DNA of 64,000 bases from JAUYIV01 sp035464675 (GTDB lineage: Bacteria > Actinomycetota > Acidimicrobiia > Spongiisociales > UBA11373). The translations under genes and the position numbers were made by a program. The DNA is taken from positions 8,324 through 72,323 of the forward strand of contig DATHSA010000046.1 in assembly GCA_035464675.1 (NCBI GenBank), given 5' to 3'. Below, in pieces: positions 50,239-59,150 of this stretch; the stretch's first letter is position 1; each line of letters begins with the position of its first letter. Below the pieces are notes generated by a model, which saw only the letters and a list, made by a program, of their open reading frames with translations, was not told the DNA's origin and ran no database searches.

Positions 50239-51003
50239 TCATGATTCGTCACCAGCACCCTCGACTTCGACTTGAGAGTCGTCGAGGTCGAGAGCCGGTC
50301 GCGCCGGGGATGTCAGATCTATCGTCGCCCCGGAGGGCAGTTCCTGCCCGATCATCGCCAGCAACGTACGCGCCTTGTCCGCCAGGTCGATCGGATGCCC
50401 GAGCCGAACGGGATGGCCGAGCACCTCGGTCCACATCTCCGCCCCCCGCATCTCGAGCACCATCGTGCCTCCGAGAGCGTCTTCGACGACCAATGCCATC
50501 TCGACGATCTCGTGCCATCCCGGGTCGAAGGGCCGGATCCCGGGCTGCACATCGGGGAGGGCGACCGAGGCACGAAGCAGCCCCGCCTGGGGTTCGGCGG
50601 CTCTGTCGACCACCGTCCCGTCCGACGCCACGAGCATCCATCCGAGAACACCCTCGATCCACACCACAGGGCGCCGTTCGGCGATCTCTACGACGAGCCG
50701 GTCGGGCCACACCTTGTCCACCCGCACGTCGCGCACCCATGGATCGCCGCGCACGGCGCGTTCCACTGCTCCGGTGTCGACCCAGAGAAGCAAGGCGCCC
50801 TCCCCGACTCCCGACTCGGCGATCCGGGCATCGGCGTCCGACCGAACCGACCCGAGGATCTCGATCTCCGACACCGAGAGCCACGGGCTGTGAGCGAGCA
50901 GCCCGGCGCCCGACAGGATGATCACGATCGCCACCAGCGGCCACCACCGACGGCCCGTGGTGGCCGCGGCCTCGGTGGCGACGCGGTCACGCAGTGCGGT
51001 CAT
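50239..51003 (-). CDS. ftsQ: Cell division protein FtsQ/DivIB
   Basis: 254 aa. A short cytoplasmic N-terminus, one transmembrane helix (about 21-38), a POTRA domain (VSEIEILGSVRSDADARI, VRDVRVDKVWPDRLVVEIAERRPVVW) and a beta domain. It links FtsL and FtsI at the divisome. The ATG at 51003 has GGGGGAG three to five bases before it and overlaps the murB end by 17 bases. The last 20 residues are acidic. Confidence 0.92.
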   Translation of the reverse strand: MTALRDRVATEAAATTGRRWWPLVAIVIILSGAGLLAHSPWLSVSEIEILGSVRSDADARIAESGVGEGALLLWVDTGAVERAVRGDPWVRDVRVDKVWPDRLVVEIAERRPVVWIEGVLGWMLVASDGTVVDRAAEPQAGLLRASVALPDVQPGIRPFDPGWHEIVEMALVVEDALGGTMVLEMRGAEMWTEVLGHPVRLGHPIDLADKARTLLAMIGQELPSGATIDLTSPARPALDLDDSQVEVEGAGDES

Positions 51004-51901
51004 GGAACTCCCCCAGGAATCGGATCTCGGGCACCAATTCGACACCGACCTCATCCAGGATCCGGCGTTGCACCTCGATCACCAGTCGATGGAGGTCCGA
51101 GGCGGTGGCCCCGTCGTGCGCAATGAAGAAGTTGGCGTGCCGCTCGCTGACCTGGGCTCCACCGATCCTCAATCCCTTGAGCCCCGCCGCGTCGATGACC
51201 CGGCCCGCCGAGTCCCCGGGCGGGTTCTTGAAGACGCTGCCGGCATTGAGCGTTCCCCCAGGCTGATGCTCGCGCCGCCAGCGGGTGATCTCCCGGATTG
51301 CCTCCTCGGCGTCTGAGGGGTCGCGGGCGATGGTACGGAATCGCGCCGAGACCACGAAGTGGTCGTCCGTCAGACTGCTGTGCCGATACGACATCTCCAG
51401 GTCGGTCGGAGTCCGCTCCGAGACCTCGCCCGTGCCCAGGTCCATCACCCGCGCCTCGACGAGCCAATCGGCGACCTCACTGCCATGGCATCCCGCGTTC
51501 ATCCTCACGGCGCCCCCGACGCTCCCCGGGATGCCGGTGAAGAACTCGAGCCCACCGAGCCCGGCACGGCCCGTCTCGCGAGCCAGCAGCGGGAGCGGCA
51601 TCCCCGAGCCGGCACGGATCGCGTCGTCACCGGCGGCCTCCCACCAGGAGAGCCCAGGCCCGGGTCGGACGACCACACCGGGGAATCCGACGTCGGCGAC
51701 GACCATGTTGCTTCCCCGGCCGAGCGTCACCAGTGGCAGGCCCTCCTCGGAGGCCAGGCCAGAGGCAAGACGCAGGTCGTCCTCATCGTCCACCACCACC
51801 AGATAGCGGGCCGGGCCTCCGAGTTTGTACGTGGTGAGAGGGGCGAGCGAAGCGTCGACCGTCACCTTCCCTCGTTCGACGAGAGCAGCTCGCGAGGTCA
51901 C
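50987..51901 (-). CDS. murB: UDP-N-acetylenolpyruvoylglucosamine reductase
   Basis: 304 aa. FAD-binding residues in LTTYKLGGPARYLVV and LGRGSNMVVAD, then GLEFFTGIPGSVGGAVRMNAGCHG and the C-terminal AGSVFKNPPGDSAGRVIDAAGLKG with the catalytic Ser region. It is a type I MurB. It makes UDP-MurNAc with NADPH. The start is GTG overlapping murC (GTGA). murB sits inside the cluster between murC and ftsQ, whereas in mycobacteria it is elsewhere in the genome. Confidence 0.96.
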   Translation of the reverse strand: MTSRAALVERGKVTVDASLAPLTTYKLGGPARYLVVVDDEDDLRLASGLASEEGLPLVTLGRGSNMVVADVGFPGVVVRPGPGLSWWEAAGDDAIRAGSGMPLPLLARETGRAGLGGLEFFTGIPGSVGGAVRMNAGCHGSEVADWLVEARVMDLGTGEVSERTPTDLEMSYRHSSLTDDHFVVSARFRTIARDPSDAEEAIREITRWRREHQPGGTLNAGSVFKNPPGDSAGRVIDAAGLKGLRIGGAQVSERHANFFIAHDGATASDLHRLVIEVQRRILDEVGVELVPEIRFLGEFHDRTA

Positions 51902-53265
51902 CCGTCACCGGCCAGTAGGGGGGGCAACTCATCGGCCACAAGGGTGATGTCCCCGGCACCCATCAAGAGGATCAGGTCGCCCGCACGCGCCTCGGCGGCG
52001 ACAGCCGCCGCGAGATCGGCGCGTCGGGGGACGTACGTGACCTCGGCGCCGGCGGCATCGGCCGCGGCGGCGACCACTCTGCCCGTCACGCCCGGAATCG
52101 GAGCCTCGCTGGCCGCGTAGACGTCGGTGACGAAGACGCGCTTCGCCCCGGCGAGTGCCTCTCCCAGCTCGGCTCCCATCTCGGCAGTGCGTGTAAAGCG
52201 ATGTGGCTGGAAGACGGCCACGGTGCGTGCAGCACCCCCGAGGCGAGCGGCCTCGATCGTCGCCCTGATCTCGGTCGGATGGATCGCGTAGTCGTCGATC
52301 ACGACGACTCCATCGATTCGGGCCCTCGTCTCGAAGCGTCGCCGGACGCCGGCGAACCTGGAGAGGCCGGCGGCGGCGCCGGCCACGTCGAAACCCATCT
52401 CACCGAGAAGGGCGAGCACCCCCGAGGCGTTCCGAGCCACATGGACGCCCGGCTTGGGCACGTCCACATCCACCTCGCCGTGGGGCCAGGTCAGCCGGAA
52501 CGACACCCCGCCGGGACGGTGCCCGATGCCTGTGATCCGCCAGGGCGAGTCTCGCGACGTCCCGTACCCGGTGACGTTCTCGGCCCGACGTGCAACGCCC
52601 GCCGCGCCCGGGTCGTCGAGGCAGGCCACGACAGGGCCGTCGACCGAACCCACGACTTCGACGAACGCCGACTCCAGGTCTTCGAGGGAGCCGTAGTGAT
52701 CGAGATGATCGGGCTCCACATTGGTGACGACCAGGCCGGTGAGATCGAGCGAGAGGAAGGTGCCGAAAGCCTCGTCCGCCTCGAGGGCGAAGAGCCCGGT
52801 CTCGCCGAGATGCGCGTTCGTCCCCACTCCGACCAACTCTCCACCGACCATGAAGGATGGATCCCGGCCGAGCGAGCGCAGCGCCGTGACGAGCATCGCG
52901 GTGCCCGAAGTCTTTCCGTGGGTGCCTGTCACACCGATGGTCCCCATCTTCTTCGTGAGGGCCTCGAGCAGCCGGGGGCGACCCCACACTGCGACGCCGG
53001 CCTCTCGAGCCGCCTGCACCTCGGGATCTCGATCGGGTACGGCACTCGACGCGACGACGAGATCCCACGAGCTCGCAGCCGCCGGACGGTGCCCGACCCA
53101 TGTCTCCACTCCGGCCGCCGCCAGGGAACTCAGCGACGCAGCAGGTTTGAGATCCGAGCCCGTCACGGTGTGACCCGCCTGGGCGAGGATCTTCGCGAGG
53201 CCCGACATGCCGGCGCCACCGGCGCCCACCACGTGGATCCGTCGATGCGGCACCAACTCAGGCAC
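51898..53265 (-). CDS. murC: UDP-N-acetylmuramate--L-alanine ligase
   Basis: 455 aa. IHVVGAGGAGMSGLAKIL is the MurC N-terminal Rossmann motif, VTGTHGKTSGTAML the ATP loop, and EADEAFGTF, NVEPDHLDHYG and VIDDYAIHPTEIRA are ligase motifs. It adds L-Ala to UDP-MurNAc. The GTG at 53265 overlaps the murG end by eight bases; a second GTG at 53253 is also possible. Start choice rests on spacing only. Confidence 0.96.
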   Translation of the reverse strand: MPELVPHRRIHVVGAGGAGMSGLAKILAQAGHTVTGSDLKPAASLSSLAAAGVETWVGHRPAAASSWDLVVASSAVPDRDPEVQAAREAGVAVWGRPRLLEALTKKMGTIGVTGTHGKTSGTAMLVTALRSLGRDPSFMVGGELVGVGTNAHLGETGLFALEADEAFGTFLSLDLTGLVVTNVEPDHLDHYGSLEDLESAFVEVVGSVDGPVVACLDDPGAAGVARRAENVTGYGTSRDSPWRITGIGHRPGGVSFRLTWPHGEVDVDVPKPGVHVARNASGVLALLGEMGFDVAGAAAGLSRFAGVRRRFETRARIDGVVVIDDYAIHPTEIRATIEAARLGGAARTVAVFQPHRFTRTAEMGAELGEALAGAKRVFVTDVYAASEAPIPGVTGRVVAAAADAAGAEVTYVPRRADLAAAVAAEARAGDLILLMGAGDITLVADELPPLLAGDG

Positions 53266-54328
53266 GAACCGCCTCCAGCAGGCGCCGGGCGATGACCATC
53301 GCCCCGCCTGGCCGACCCGCCCGGCGGGCGTCGGCACCCATTCGCTCCAGGCCGGCGGCGTCGCCCAGGATGCCGGCGACGGTCTCGGGGAGTTCGCCGA
53401 CGTCGGACTCGCTCACGACGACGGCCCCACCCGTGGCGGCGAGGGATCGGGCATTCGAGCCCTGGCCGACGCGTTCCAGCGGCACCAGGACCGAGGGCGT
53501 ACCAGTCGCCGCGAGCTCGCTGACGGTCATGGCTCCTGCCCGGCACACGACGAGATCTGTTGCGGCGTAGAAGTACTGCATGTCGGCCTCGAACGGTCGG
53601 CACGCCCACGCTACTGCTGAGGCGTCCGCCATCCGCGTCATGTCTTCGAATGCATCGGGACCGGTGAGATGCACGACCGCATCGGCACCCGTGCCCTCCG
53701 CCAGGGCGGACGCGGACTCGTTGAGCACCCGAGCCCCCAGGGATCCCCCGAGGATTCCCAGAACCGTGGATCCTGAGATGCCATATCGGCGCTGTGCCTC
53801 CTCTCTGAGCCCGGCTCGATCGAGGGTCGCGATCTCGCGTCGCAGCGGATTCCCCACCACTTTGCTCCGCGGCAATCGCTCTGCCTTGCCGGGAAGGCCG
53901 AGGAAGGTCGCAACGGCTCGCCGCGCCGCATACCGGGAGGCCAGGCCGGGTACGGCGTTCTGCTCCTGGAGGAAGAAGGGGACCCCGGCACGCTGCGCGG
54001 CCGAGGCGGCCGGCACCGTGACATAGCCCCCCATGCCGACCACGACCCGGGTGCCCGACTCGATCATGCGCGCGTGCATTGCCCGGGCGGTGCGCCGGAC
54101 CACCCACGGGATCTTGAGGTTGTCGACGGTCGGGGTGCGGCGCAGTCGGGCGAGCTCGAAGCCCTGGAACGGATAGCCTGCCTCGGGGACGACCCGTGCC
54201 TCCAGGCGGTTCCCTCCAAGGAAGAGGATCTCGCTGCGGGCCACTCCCAGATCCTCCAGCGCGCCGGCGAGAGCGAGAGCGGGGTACACATGACCTCCGG
54301 TCCCGGCCGCGGCGACGGCGTACGTCAC
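53258..54328 (-). CDS. murG: MurG lipid II synthase (glycosyltransferase)
   Basis: 356 aa. GTGGHVYPALALAGAL at the N-terminus, GMGGYVTVPAA and LQEQNAVPGLASR in the acceptor domain, ILGGSLGARVLNE, and the UDP-GlcNAc-binding segment VCRAGAMTVSELAATGTPSVLVPL. It transfers GlcNAc to lipid I on the inner membrane face. The GTG at 54328 overlaps the ftsW stop (GTGA). Confidence 0.96.
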   Translation of the reverse strand: MTYAVAAAGTGGHVYPALALAGALEDLGVARSEILFLGGNRLEARVVPEAGYPFQGFELARLRRTPTVDNLKIPWVVRRTARAMHARMIESGTRVVVGMGGYVTVPAASAAQRAGVPFFLQEQNAVPGLASRYAARRAVATFLGLPGKAERLPRSKVVGNPLRREIATLDRAGLREEAQRRYGISGSTVLGILGGSLGARVLNESASALAEGTGADAVVHLTGPDAFEDMTRMADASAVAWACRPFEADMQYFYAATDLVVCRAGAMTVSELAATGTPSVLVPLERVGQGSNARSLAATGGAVVVSESDVGELPETVAGILGDAAGLERMGADARRAGRPGGAMVIARRLLEAVRA

Positions 54329-55488
54329 TTCGCCTCGATGTGCGGCCCATGCCGGGCGACCGACACCAGGATTCCGACCCCGACGAGCGACACGACGAGA
54401 GCGCTTCCGCCGGCTGATACGAACGGCAGCGGAACGCCGGTGATCGGAAGGATTCCGGTGACCCCGCCGATGTTGACCAGGGCCTGGGTCGACAGCCAGG
54501 TGGTGATGCCGATGGCGACCAGTCGGCCGAACCGGTCGGGGCACCTCAGGGCGATGGAGATCCCCGCCACCGTCAGCGCCGCGAAGAGGCCAACGATCGC
54601 CAGCGACCCGACGAGGCCGGTCTCCTCGCCGAGGATCGCGAATACGAAGTCGGTGTGGGCGTTCGGAAGAAAGGACCACCTGGCCCGGCTGGCACCGAGG
54701 CCGACGCCCCACATGCCCCCGGTCCCCAGCGCCACCAGCCCCTGGACGGCCTGATACGAGGATCCCAGCGGGTCGCTCTGCAAGTCGAGGAATGCAGTGA
54801 CCCGGGCCCAGCGATAGGGCGACGAGAAGGCGAGGGCGAACGCCGCCCCTCCGGCGACGATCCCGCTGCCGAGCACGTGATGCAGCGGCATGGCGCTGGC
54901 AGCGAGCACGGCGAACCCGGCCGCCGCGACGAGGAGCGTCGTCCCCAGATCCGGTTGCAGCATGATCAGCGCGGAGACCGCGCCCATCGTGACCGCCACG
55001 GGGACGAAGAAGTCCCTGTAGAGCACCACGGCGTGTTCACGGCGGCTCACCACCGTCGCCAGCATCAGAACGGTCGCCAGCTTGGCGATCTCCGAGGGCT
55101 GGATCGAGATCGGCCCGGCGACCAGCCAGCGCGTCGCGCCGTTCACCCGCACGCCCACGAAGAGCACGGCGACGAGCAGCACGAGGGTCAGCAGGAAGAG
55201 CGGCACCCCGAGCTTCTTCCACCACGGGAGCGGGACGAACGCGGCCATGACCATGGCGACGACACCGAGCACGAGCCATGCGATCTGCTTCTTGAAGTAG
55301 TAGAGCCCGTCCCCCGTCTCGCGGAGGCCGACCACCGACGATGCCGAGAGGAGTGCACCGAGGCCGATGACCACCAGGAGAGCGACAGGGATCAGCAGGA
55401 AGAGGATCATCCGGGACACCCCTCGCTCCCTGGCCTGGAGGGAGCGGAGTGCGGACCGGGACGTCGGAATCGCGACCACGTTCGCCAC
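54325..55488 (-). CDS. ftsW: FtsW/SEDS peptidoglycan glycosyltransferase
   Basis: 387 aa with about ten transmembrane helices. Conserved SEDS features: GATRWLVAGPISIQPSEIAKLATVL, LIMLQPDLGTTLL (with the functional Asp), and TGVPLPFVSAGGSALV. With FtsI it polymerises septal lipid II. The GTG at 55488 has AAGGAG seven bases upstream and starts one base after the murD stop. The position next to murD-murG favours FtsW rather than RodA. Confidence 0.94.
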   Translation of the reverse strand: MANVVAIPTSRSALRSLQARERGVSRMILFLLIPVALLVVIGLGALLSASSVVGLRETGDGLYYFKKQIAWLVLGVVAMVMAAFVPLPWWKKLGVPLFLLTLVLLVAVLFVGVRVNGATRWLVAGPISIQPSEIAKLATVLMLATVVSRREHAVVLYRDFFVPVAVTMGAVSALIMLQPDLGTTLLVAAAGFAVLAASAMPLHHVLGSGIVAGGAAFALAFSSPYRWARVTAFLDLQSDPLGSSYQAVQGLVALGTGGMWGVGLGASRARWSFLPNAHTDFVFAILGEETGLVGSLAIVGLFAALTVAGISIALRCPDRFGRLVAIGITTWLSTQALVNIGGVTGILPITGVPLPFVSAGGSALVVSLVGVGILVSVARHGPHIEAK

Positions 55489-55489
55489 C

Positions 55490-56770
55490 TCACGGCTCCT
55501 TTCGTGAGCGGACCAGTGCGGAGAACTCGTTCCCGCGTTCTGCGTACGAGCGAAACATGTCGAACGAGGCGCACCCCGGGGCGAGCAGCACCGTGTCGCC
55601 GGCGACGGAGGCCTCATCGGCGACGGCCACGGCCTCCTCGAGGCTCTCCGCCACCTTCACCGATCCTCCCGAGGCCGCGAGTTCTGCTGCGGCCTCCCCT
55701 ACGGCGACCACCAGCCGGAGGTTGGGTTCGAGGGGGATGGCGCTCACATCCAGGCCCTTGTTCCGGCCACCGGCGATGAGCACCACGGAGTCGTGGTCAC
55801 GGATGGCCGCGACTGCGGCGTGCGGGTTGGTCGCCTTGGAGTCGTCGATCCAGGTGACTCCGTCCCAGACCCCGACGACCTGCCGTCGATGCGGCCCGGC
55901 GACGAACCCACGAGCCGCCTCGAGGATCCCTTCGGGTGTCGCCCCGAGATGAGCGGCTGCCACGGCGGCCGCCGCGATGTCGACGAGCATCACCGAGTCG
56001 CGACGCGGCAGGTCGGCGAGCGGGATCGAGACGTCTCCCAGCCGGAGGCGATCACCGTCGCGTCCCCATCCATCTCGGGGGAGCCTGGTCCCGCTGACCG
56101 GCACACGCCGTGCGGTCGCGGCAGCCACGAGCTTCGAAGCCCCTGGATCGTCGGCGTCGTAGGTGACCACATCGTCGGGGGTCTGGCGCTCCAGGATGCG
56201 GGCCTTTGCCGCCGCGTACTTCGAATATGAGGTGTGCCAATCGAGATGGTCGGGCGCCACGTTGAGAAGCACTGCGGCGTTCGCTCGGAATGTTTCGACG
56301 AATCGAAGCTGGAACGACGACGCCTCGATCACCAGGGCGTCCCATGTCCCGCCCACGGCGGCGCTGACCGGTTCGCCGATGTTGCCGATTGCGGCGGCCC
56401 TGAGGCCCGATGCCTGCAGCATGCGGGCCGCCAGGCCGGTCACCGTGGTCTTGCCGTTGGTCCCCGTGACCGCAGCCACCGGGGCGTCGAGGTGCCGGTA
56501 GCCCAGTTCGAGCTCGCTCCACACCGGCAGGCCGGCGGCAAGCGCGTCCCTCAGCGGCGGAGCATGCTCGGGGACCCCGGGACTGGTGACGACCAGGGCG
56601 ATCCCGTCGAGGAGCGCCGGGTCCCACGCTCCGCCGTGGGCGCGATCGGCATCTGCGCCGTCCAGTGCGGAGGGGTCGGCGTCATAGAGCACGACCTCCT
56701 CGCCGTTGGCGCGAAGCAGCGCCGACGCTGCCCGGCCGCTGACGGCGGCTCCGATGACGAGGGTCGTCAT
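55490..56770 (-). CDS. murD: UDP-N-acetylmuramoylalanine--D-glutamate ligase
   Basis: 426 aa. VIGAAVSGRAASALL binds UDP, VTGTNGKTTVTGL is the ATP loop, IEASSFQLRFVETF and NVAPDHLDWH are MurD motifs, and DDSKATNPHA with the catalytic lysine region and GGRNKGLDVS follow in the C-terminal domain. It adds D-Glu. The ATG overlaps the mraY stop (ATGA). Confidence 0.96.
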   Translation of the reverse strand: MTTLVIGAAVSGRAASALLRANGEEVVLYDADPSALDGADADRAHGGAWDPALLDGIALVVTSPGVPEHAPPLRDALAAGLPVWSELELGYRHLDAPVAAVTGTNGKTTVTGLAARMLQASGLRAAAIGNIGEPVSAAVGGTWDALVIEASSFQLRFVETFRANAAVLLNVAPDHLDWHTSYSKYAAAKARILERQTPDDVVTYDADDPGASKLVAAATARRVPVSGTRLPRDGWGRDGDRLRLGDVSIPLADLPRRDSVMLVDIAAAAVAAAHLGATPEGILEAARGFVAGPHRRQVVGVWDGVTWIDDSKATNPHAAVAAIRDHDSVVLIAGGRNKGLDVSAIPLEPNLRLVVAVGEAAAELAASGGSVKVAESLEEAVAVADEASVAGDTVLLAPGCASFDMFRSYAERGNEFSALVRSRKEP

Positions 56771-57813
56771 CCGATGCCTCCCGATGTGATGAAGTCGCCG
56801 TAGAAGAGGCCGAGGCCGAGGGCCACGAAGAGGGCGGCGAGGATCCAGAACCGGACGATGATCATCGTCTCCGGCCAGCCCTTGAGCTCGAAGTGGTGGT
56901 GGACCGGGGCCATCCGGAAGATTCGCTTGCCAAACACGCGAAACGAGAACACCTGAAGGATCACCGACATCGTCTCCATGACATAGAGGCCGCCGAGAAC
57001 CACCAGGAGGAGGTGGGTGTTGGTCAGGAGGGCCATGGCCGCCATCGCGCCACCCAGTGCCTGCGACCCGGTGTCCCCCATGATCACCTTGGCCGGCGCG
57101 GCGTTCCACCACAGGAATCCGAGAGCGGCTCCGGTGAGACCGGCTGCGAGCATGGCGAGTTCGAGCGTCCCGACTATCTCGTAGAACTCCGGGTGCCGGA
57201 ACTGCCAGAACGAGATGATCACGAATGCGCCGAACACCAGGGCGCTCGAACCGGATGCCAGCCCGTCGAGGCCGTCGGTGAAGTTCACCGCATTCGCCGC
57301 GGCAGTCAGCATCAGCAGCACCCAGATCACGTAGAGCCAGCCCAGGTCCACCCCGAACGGGCGGGTGAACGCCAGCTGAGTGGCCACCCCGTAGTTGATC
57401 GCCCCCCAGGCGAAGAGCCCGGCGATGGAGACCTGACCGAGGAACTTCCACCGCTTGTTGAGTCCGAGATTGCGGGCGCGGGTGACCTTGGAGAGATCGT
57501 CGAGGAACCCGATCAGGCCCATGCCGAGGAACGCCACGAGGACCAGGAGCCCGGGGATCTGGAACTCTCGCCAGGACAGACTCCACTCCCCCTCCGGCGT
57601 GCGCGCGTCGACATGAGCGACCAGCCAGCCCGCTACGACGGCGAGGATCATGACGAGGCCGCCCATCGTCGGCGTCCCCTTCTTGTGATCGTGGGCGACC
57701 TCGTCCTGGATGAACTGCCCGATCTCCCTGGCCCTGAAGAACTTGATGGCCACCGGCGTGAGGAGGATCGTGACGATGAACGCCACCGCTGCCGAGGCGA
57801 GCATGACGATCAT
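56767..57813 (-). CDS. mraY: Phospho-N-acetylmuramoyl-pentapeptide transferase
   Basis: 348 aa with ten transmembrane helices. HDHKKGTPTMGGLVMIL, the Asp pair in GFLDDLSKV, NFTDGLDGLA, GNTG-like VIMGDTGSQALGG, and MAPVHHHFELKGWPETMI are all catalytic or Mg2+ motifs. It makes lipid I on undecaprenyl phosphate. It overlaps murF by four bases (ATGA). A second ATG three codons in is also possible. Confidence 0.96.
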   Translation of the reverse strand: MIVMLASAAVAFIVTILLTPVAIKFFRAREIGQFIQDEVAHDHKKGTPTMGGLVMILAVVAGWLVAHVDARTPEGEWSLSWREFQIPGLLVLVAFLGMGLIGFLDDLSKVTRARNLGLNKRWKFLGQVSIAGLFAWGAINYGVATQLAFTRPFGVDLGWLYVIWVLLMLTAAANAVNFTDGLDGLASGSSALVFGAFVIISFWQFRHPEFYEIVGTLELAMLAAGLTGAALGFLWWNAAPAKVIMGDTGSQALGGAMAAMALLTNTHLLLVVLGGLYVMETMSVILQVFSFRVFGKRIFRMAPVHHHFELKGWPETMIIVRFWILAALFVALGLGLFYGDFITSGGIG

Positions 57814-59150
57814 GCCGCTGCACCTCCCCCGATCTGCTGGGCGACCTGCTCGAGACCGGCGGCACGAGAGGCCTTGACCAGCACCACATCCCCGGGCCTG
57901 AGGATGGCCGCCAGTCGCCGCCCAGCCGCGGCGGCATCGGGAAGCGACTCGGCGGCTGCTCCCACACCTTCCGCCAGGCCCGGGTCGTCGCCGACGACCA
58001 GGACCCTGTCGAAACCGGCAACGGCCGCCCGGCTTCCAACAGCGCGATGCAGATCGGCCTCGGATGGGCCAAGCTCGTGCATCTTCCCGAGCACGGCGAT
58101 GCGCCGCCCGGGCATGGCGGCGACCGTCTCGAACGCCGCCTCCATCGAGTCGGGATTGGCGTTGTACGCGTCGTTTACGACCACGACGGTTCCCCCGTCG
58201 ATCGAGACCTCATAGACCTCCATGCGCCAGGGCGAGACCTCGGCAGCGGCCACCCGGTCGGAGGCGTCTGTGAAATCCCTCCCCAATGCGAGGGCGGCCG
58301 CCACCGCCGCGGCGGCGTTGAAGGGCTGATGGAGTCCCGCCTGTCGGAGCGTCATGGACCGCGCGGTTCCTCGATGCTCGAGCCGGAACGACGCACGCCC
58401 GCGGTTGTCGATCGAGACGTCCGACACCATGACGTCTGCTCCGGACTCCTCGTCGCCGAAGGTCGACATCGGGCCGCGGCGTCGGGAGGTCAGACGTTCG
58501 TCGGCTGCGGGGAGCACCGCGACGCCGGACTCGGAAAGGCTCTCGATCAACTCCCACTTGGCTTCGAGCACGGCGGCGACGTCCCCGAACATCTCGAGGT
58601 GCGCCGGGCCGATGTTCGTGATCACCGCGACGTCGGGCCGGATGACGTCGGCGAGTGCGGCTATGTGACCCGCGCCGCGGCTCCCCACCTCGACGACCAG
58701 CCCCGTTGCGTCGTCGGGCGTTCCGAGAACCGTCAGGGGCACTCCCACCTCGTTGTTGAACGATCGAGGTGCGGCGTGCGTGCCCGGACCGAGCGCGGCC
58801 GCCGTCATGTCCTTGGTCGTCGTCTTTCCGGAACTCCCGGTGATGGCGACCACCGGAACCGAGAGCTCGTCGCGACGCTTGGCGCCGAGCCGGGCCAGGG
58901 CATCGAGCGTGTCCTCGACTTCCACCCCCGCGGCGCCCTCCGGGAGGCGTCCCCGCTCCACCAGTGGCGAACCACCGGATTCGACCGCCTCGGCGGCGAA
59001 ATCATGGCCGTCGAGGCGGTCGCCGCGAACCGCGACGAACAGCGCACCCGGGCCGGCATCGCGAGAGTCGGTCACGACGCGGTCGACGACGGCCGTTCCG
59101 CGTGCCGCTCCCCCGGTGGCCGCGGCAACGGAGTTCAGGTCCCACCTCAC
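57810..59150 (-). CDS. murF: UDP-N-acetylmuramoyl-tripeptide--D-alanyl-D-alanine ligase
   Basis: 446 aa. VVTDSRDAGPGALFVAVRGDRLDGHDF is the substrate domain, ITGSSGKTTTKDM the ATP loop, then SFNNEVGVPLT, NIGPAHLEMFG and NDAYNANPDSMEAAF. It adds D-Ala-D-Ala to complete the UDP-MurNAc-pentapeptide. The GTG at 59150 overlaps the murE stop (GTGA). The longer open frame runs inside murE and is not used. Confidence 0.96.
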   Translation of the reverse strand: MRWDLNSVAAATGGAARGTAVVDRVVTDSRDAGPGALFVAVRGDRLDGHDFAAEAVESGGSPLVERGRLPEGAAGVEVEDTLDALARLGAKRRDELSVPVVAITGSSGKTTTKDMTAAALGPGTHAAPRSFNNEVGVPLTVLGTPDDATGLVVEVGSRGAGHIAALADVIRPDVAVITNIGPAHLEMFGDVAAVLEAKWELIESLSESGVAVLPAADERLTSRRRGPMSTFGDEESGADVMVSDVSIDNRGRASFRLEHRGTARSMTLRQAGLHQPFNAAAAVAAALALGRDFTDASDRVAAAEVSPWRMEVYEVSIDGGTVVVVNDAYNANPDSMEAAFETVAAMPGRRIAVLGKMHELGPSEADLHRAVGSRAAVAGFDRVLVVGDDPGLAEGVGAAAESLPDAAAAGRRLAAILRPGDVVLVKASRAAGLEQVAQQIGGGAAA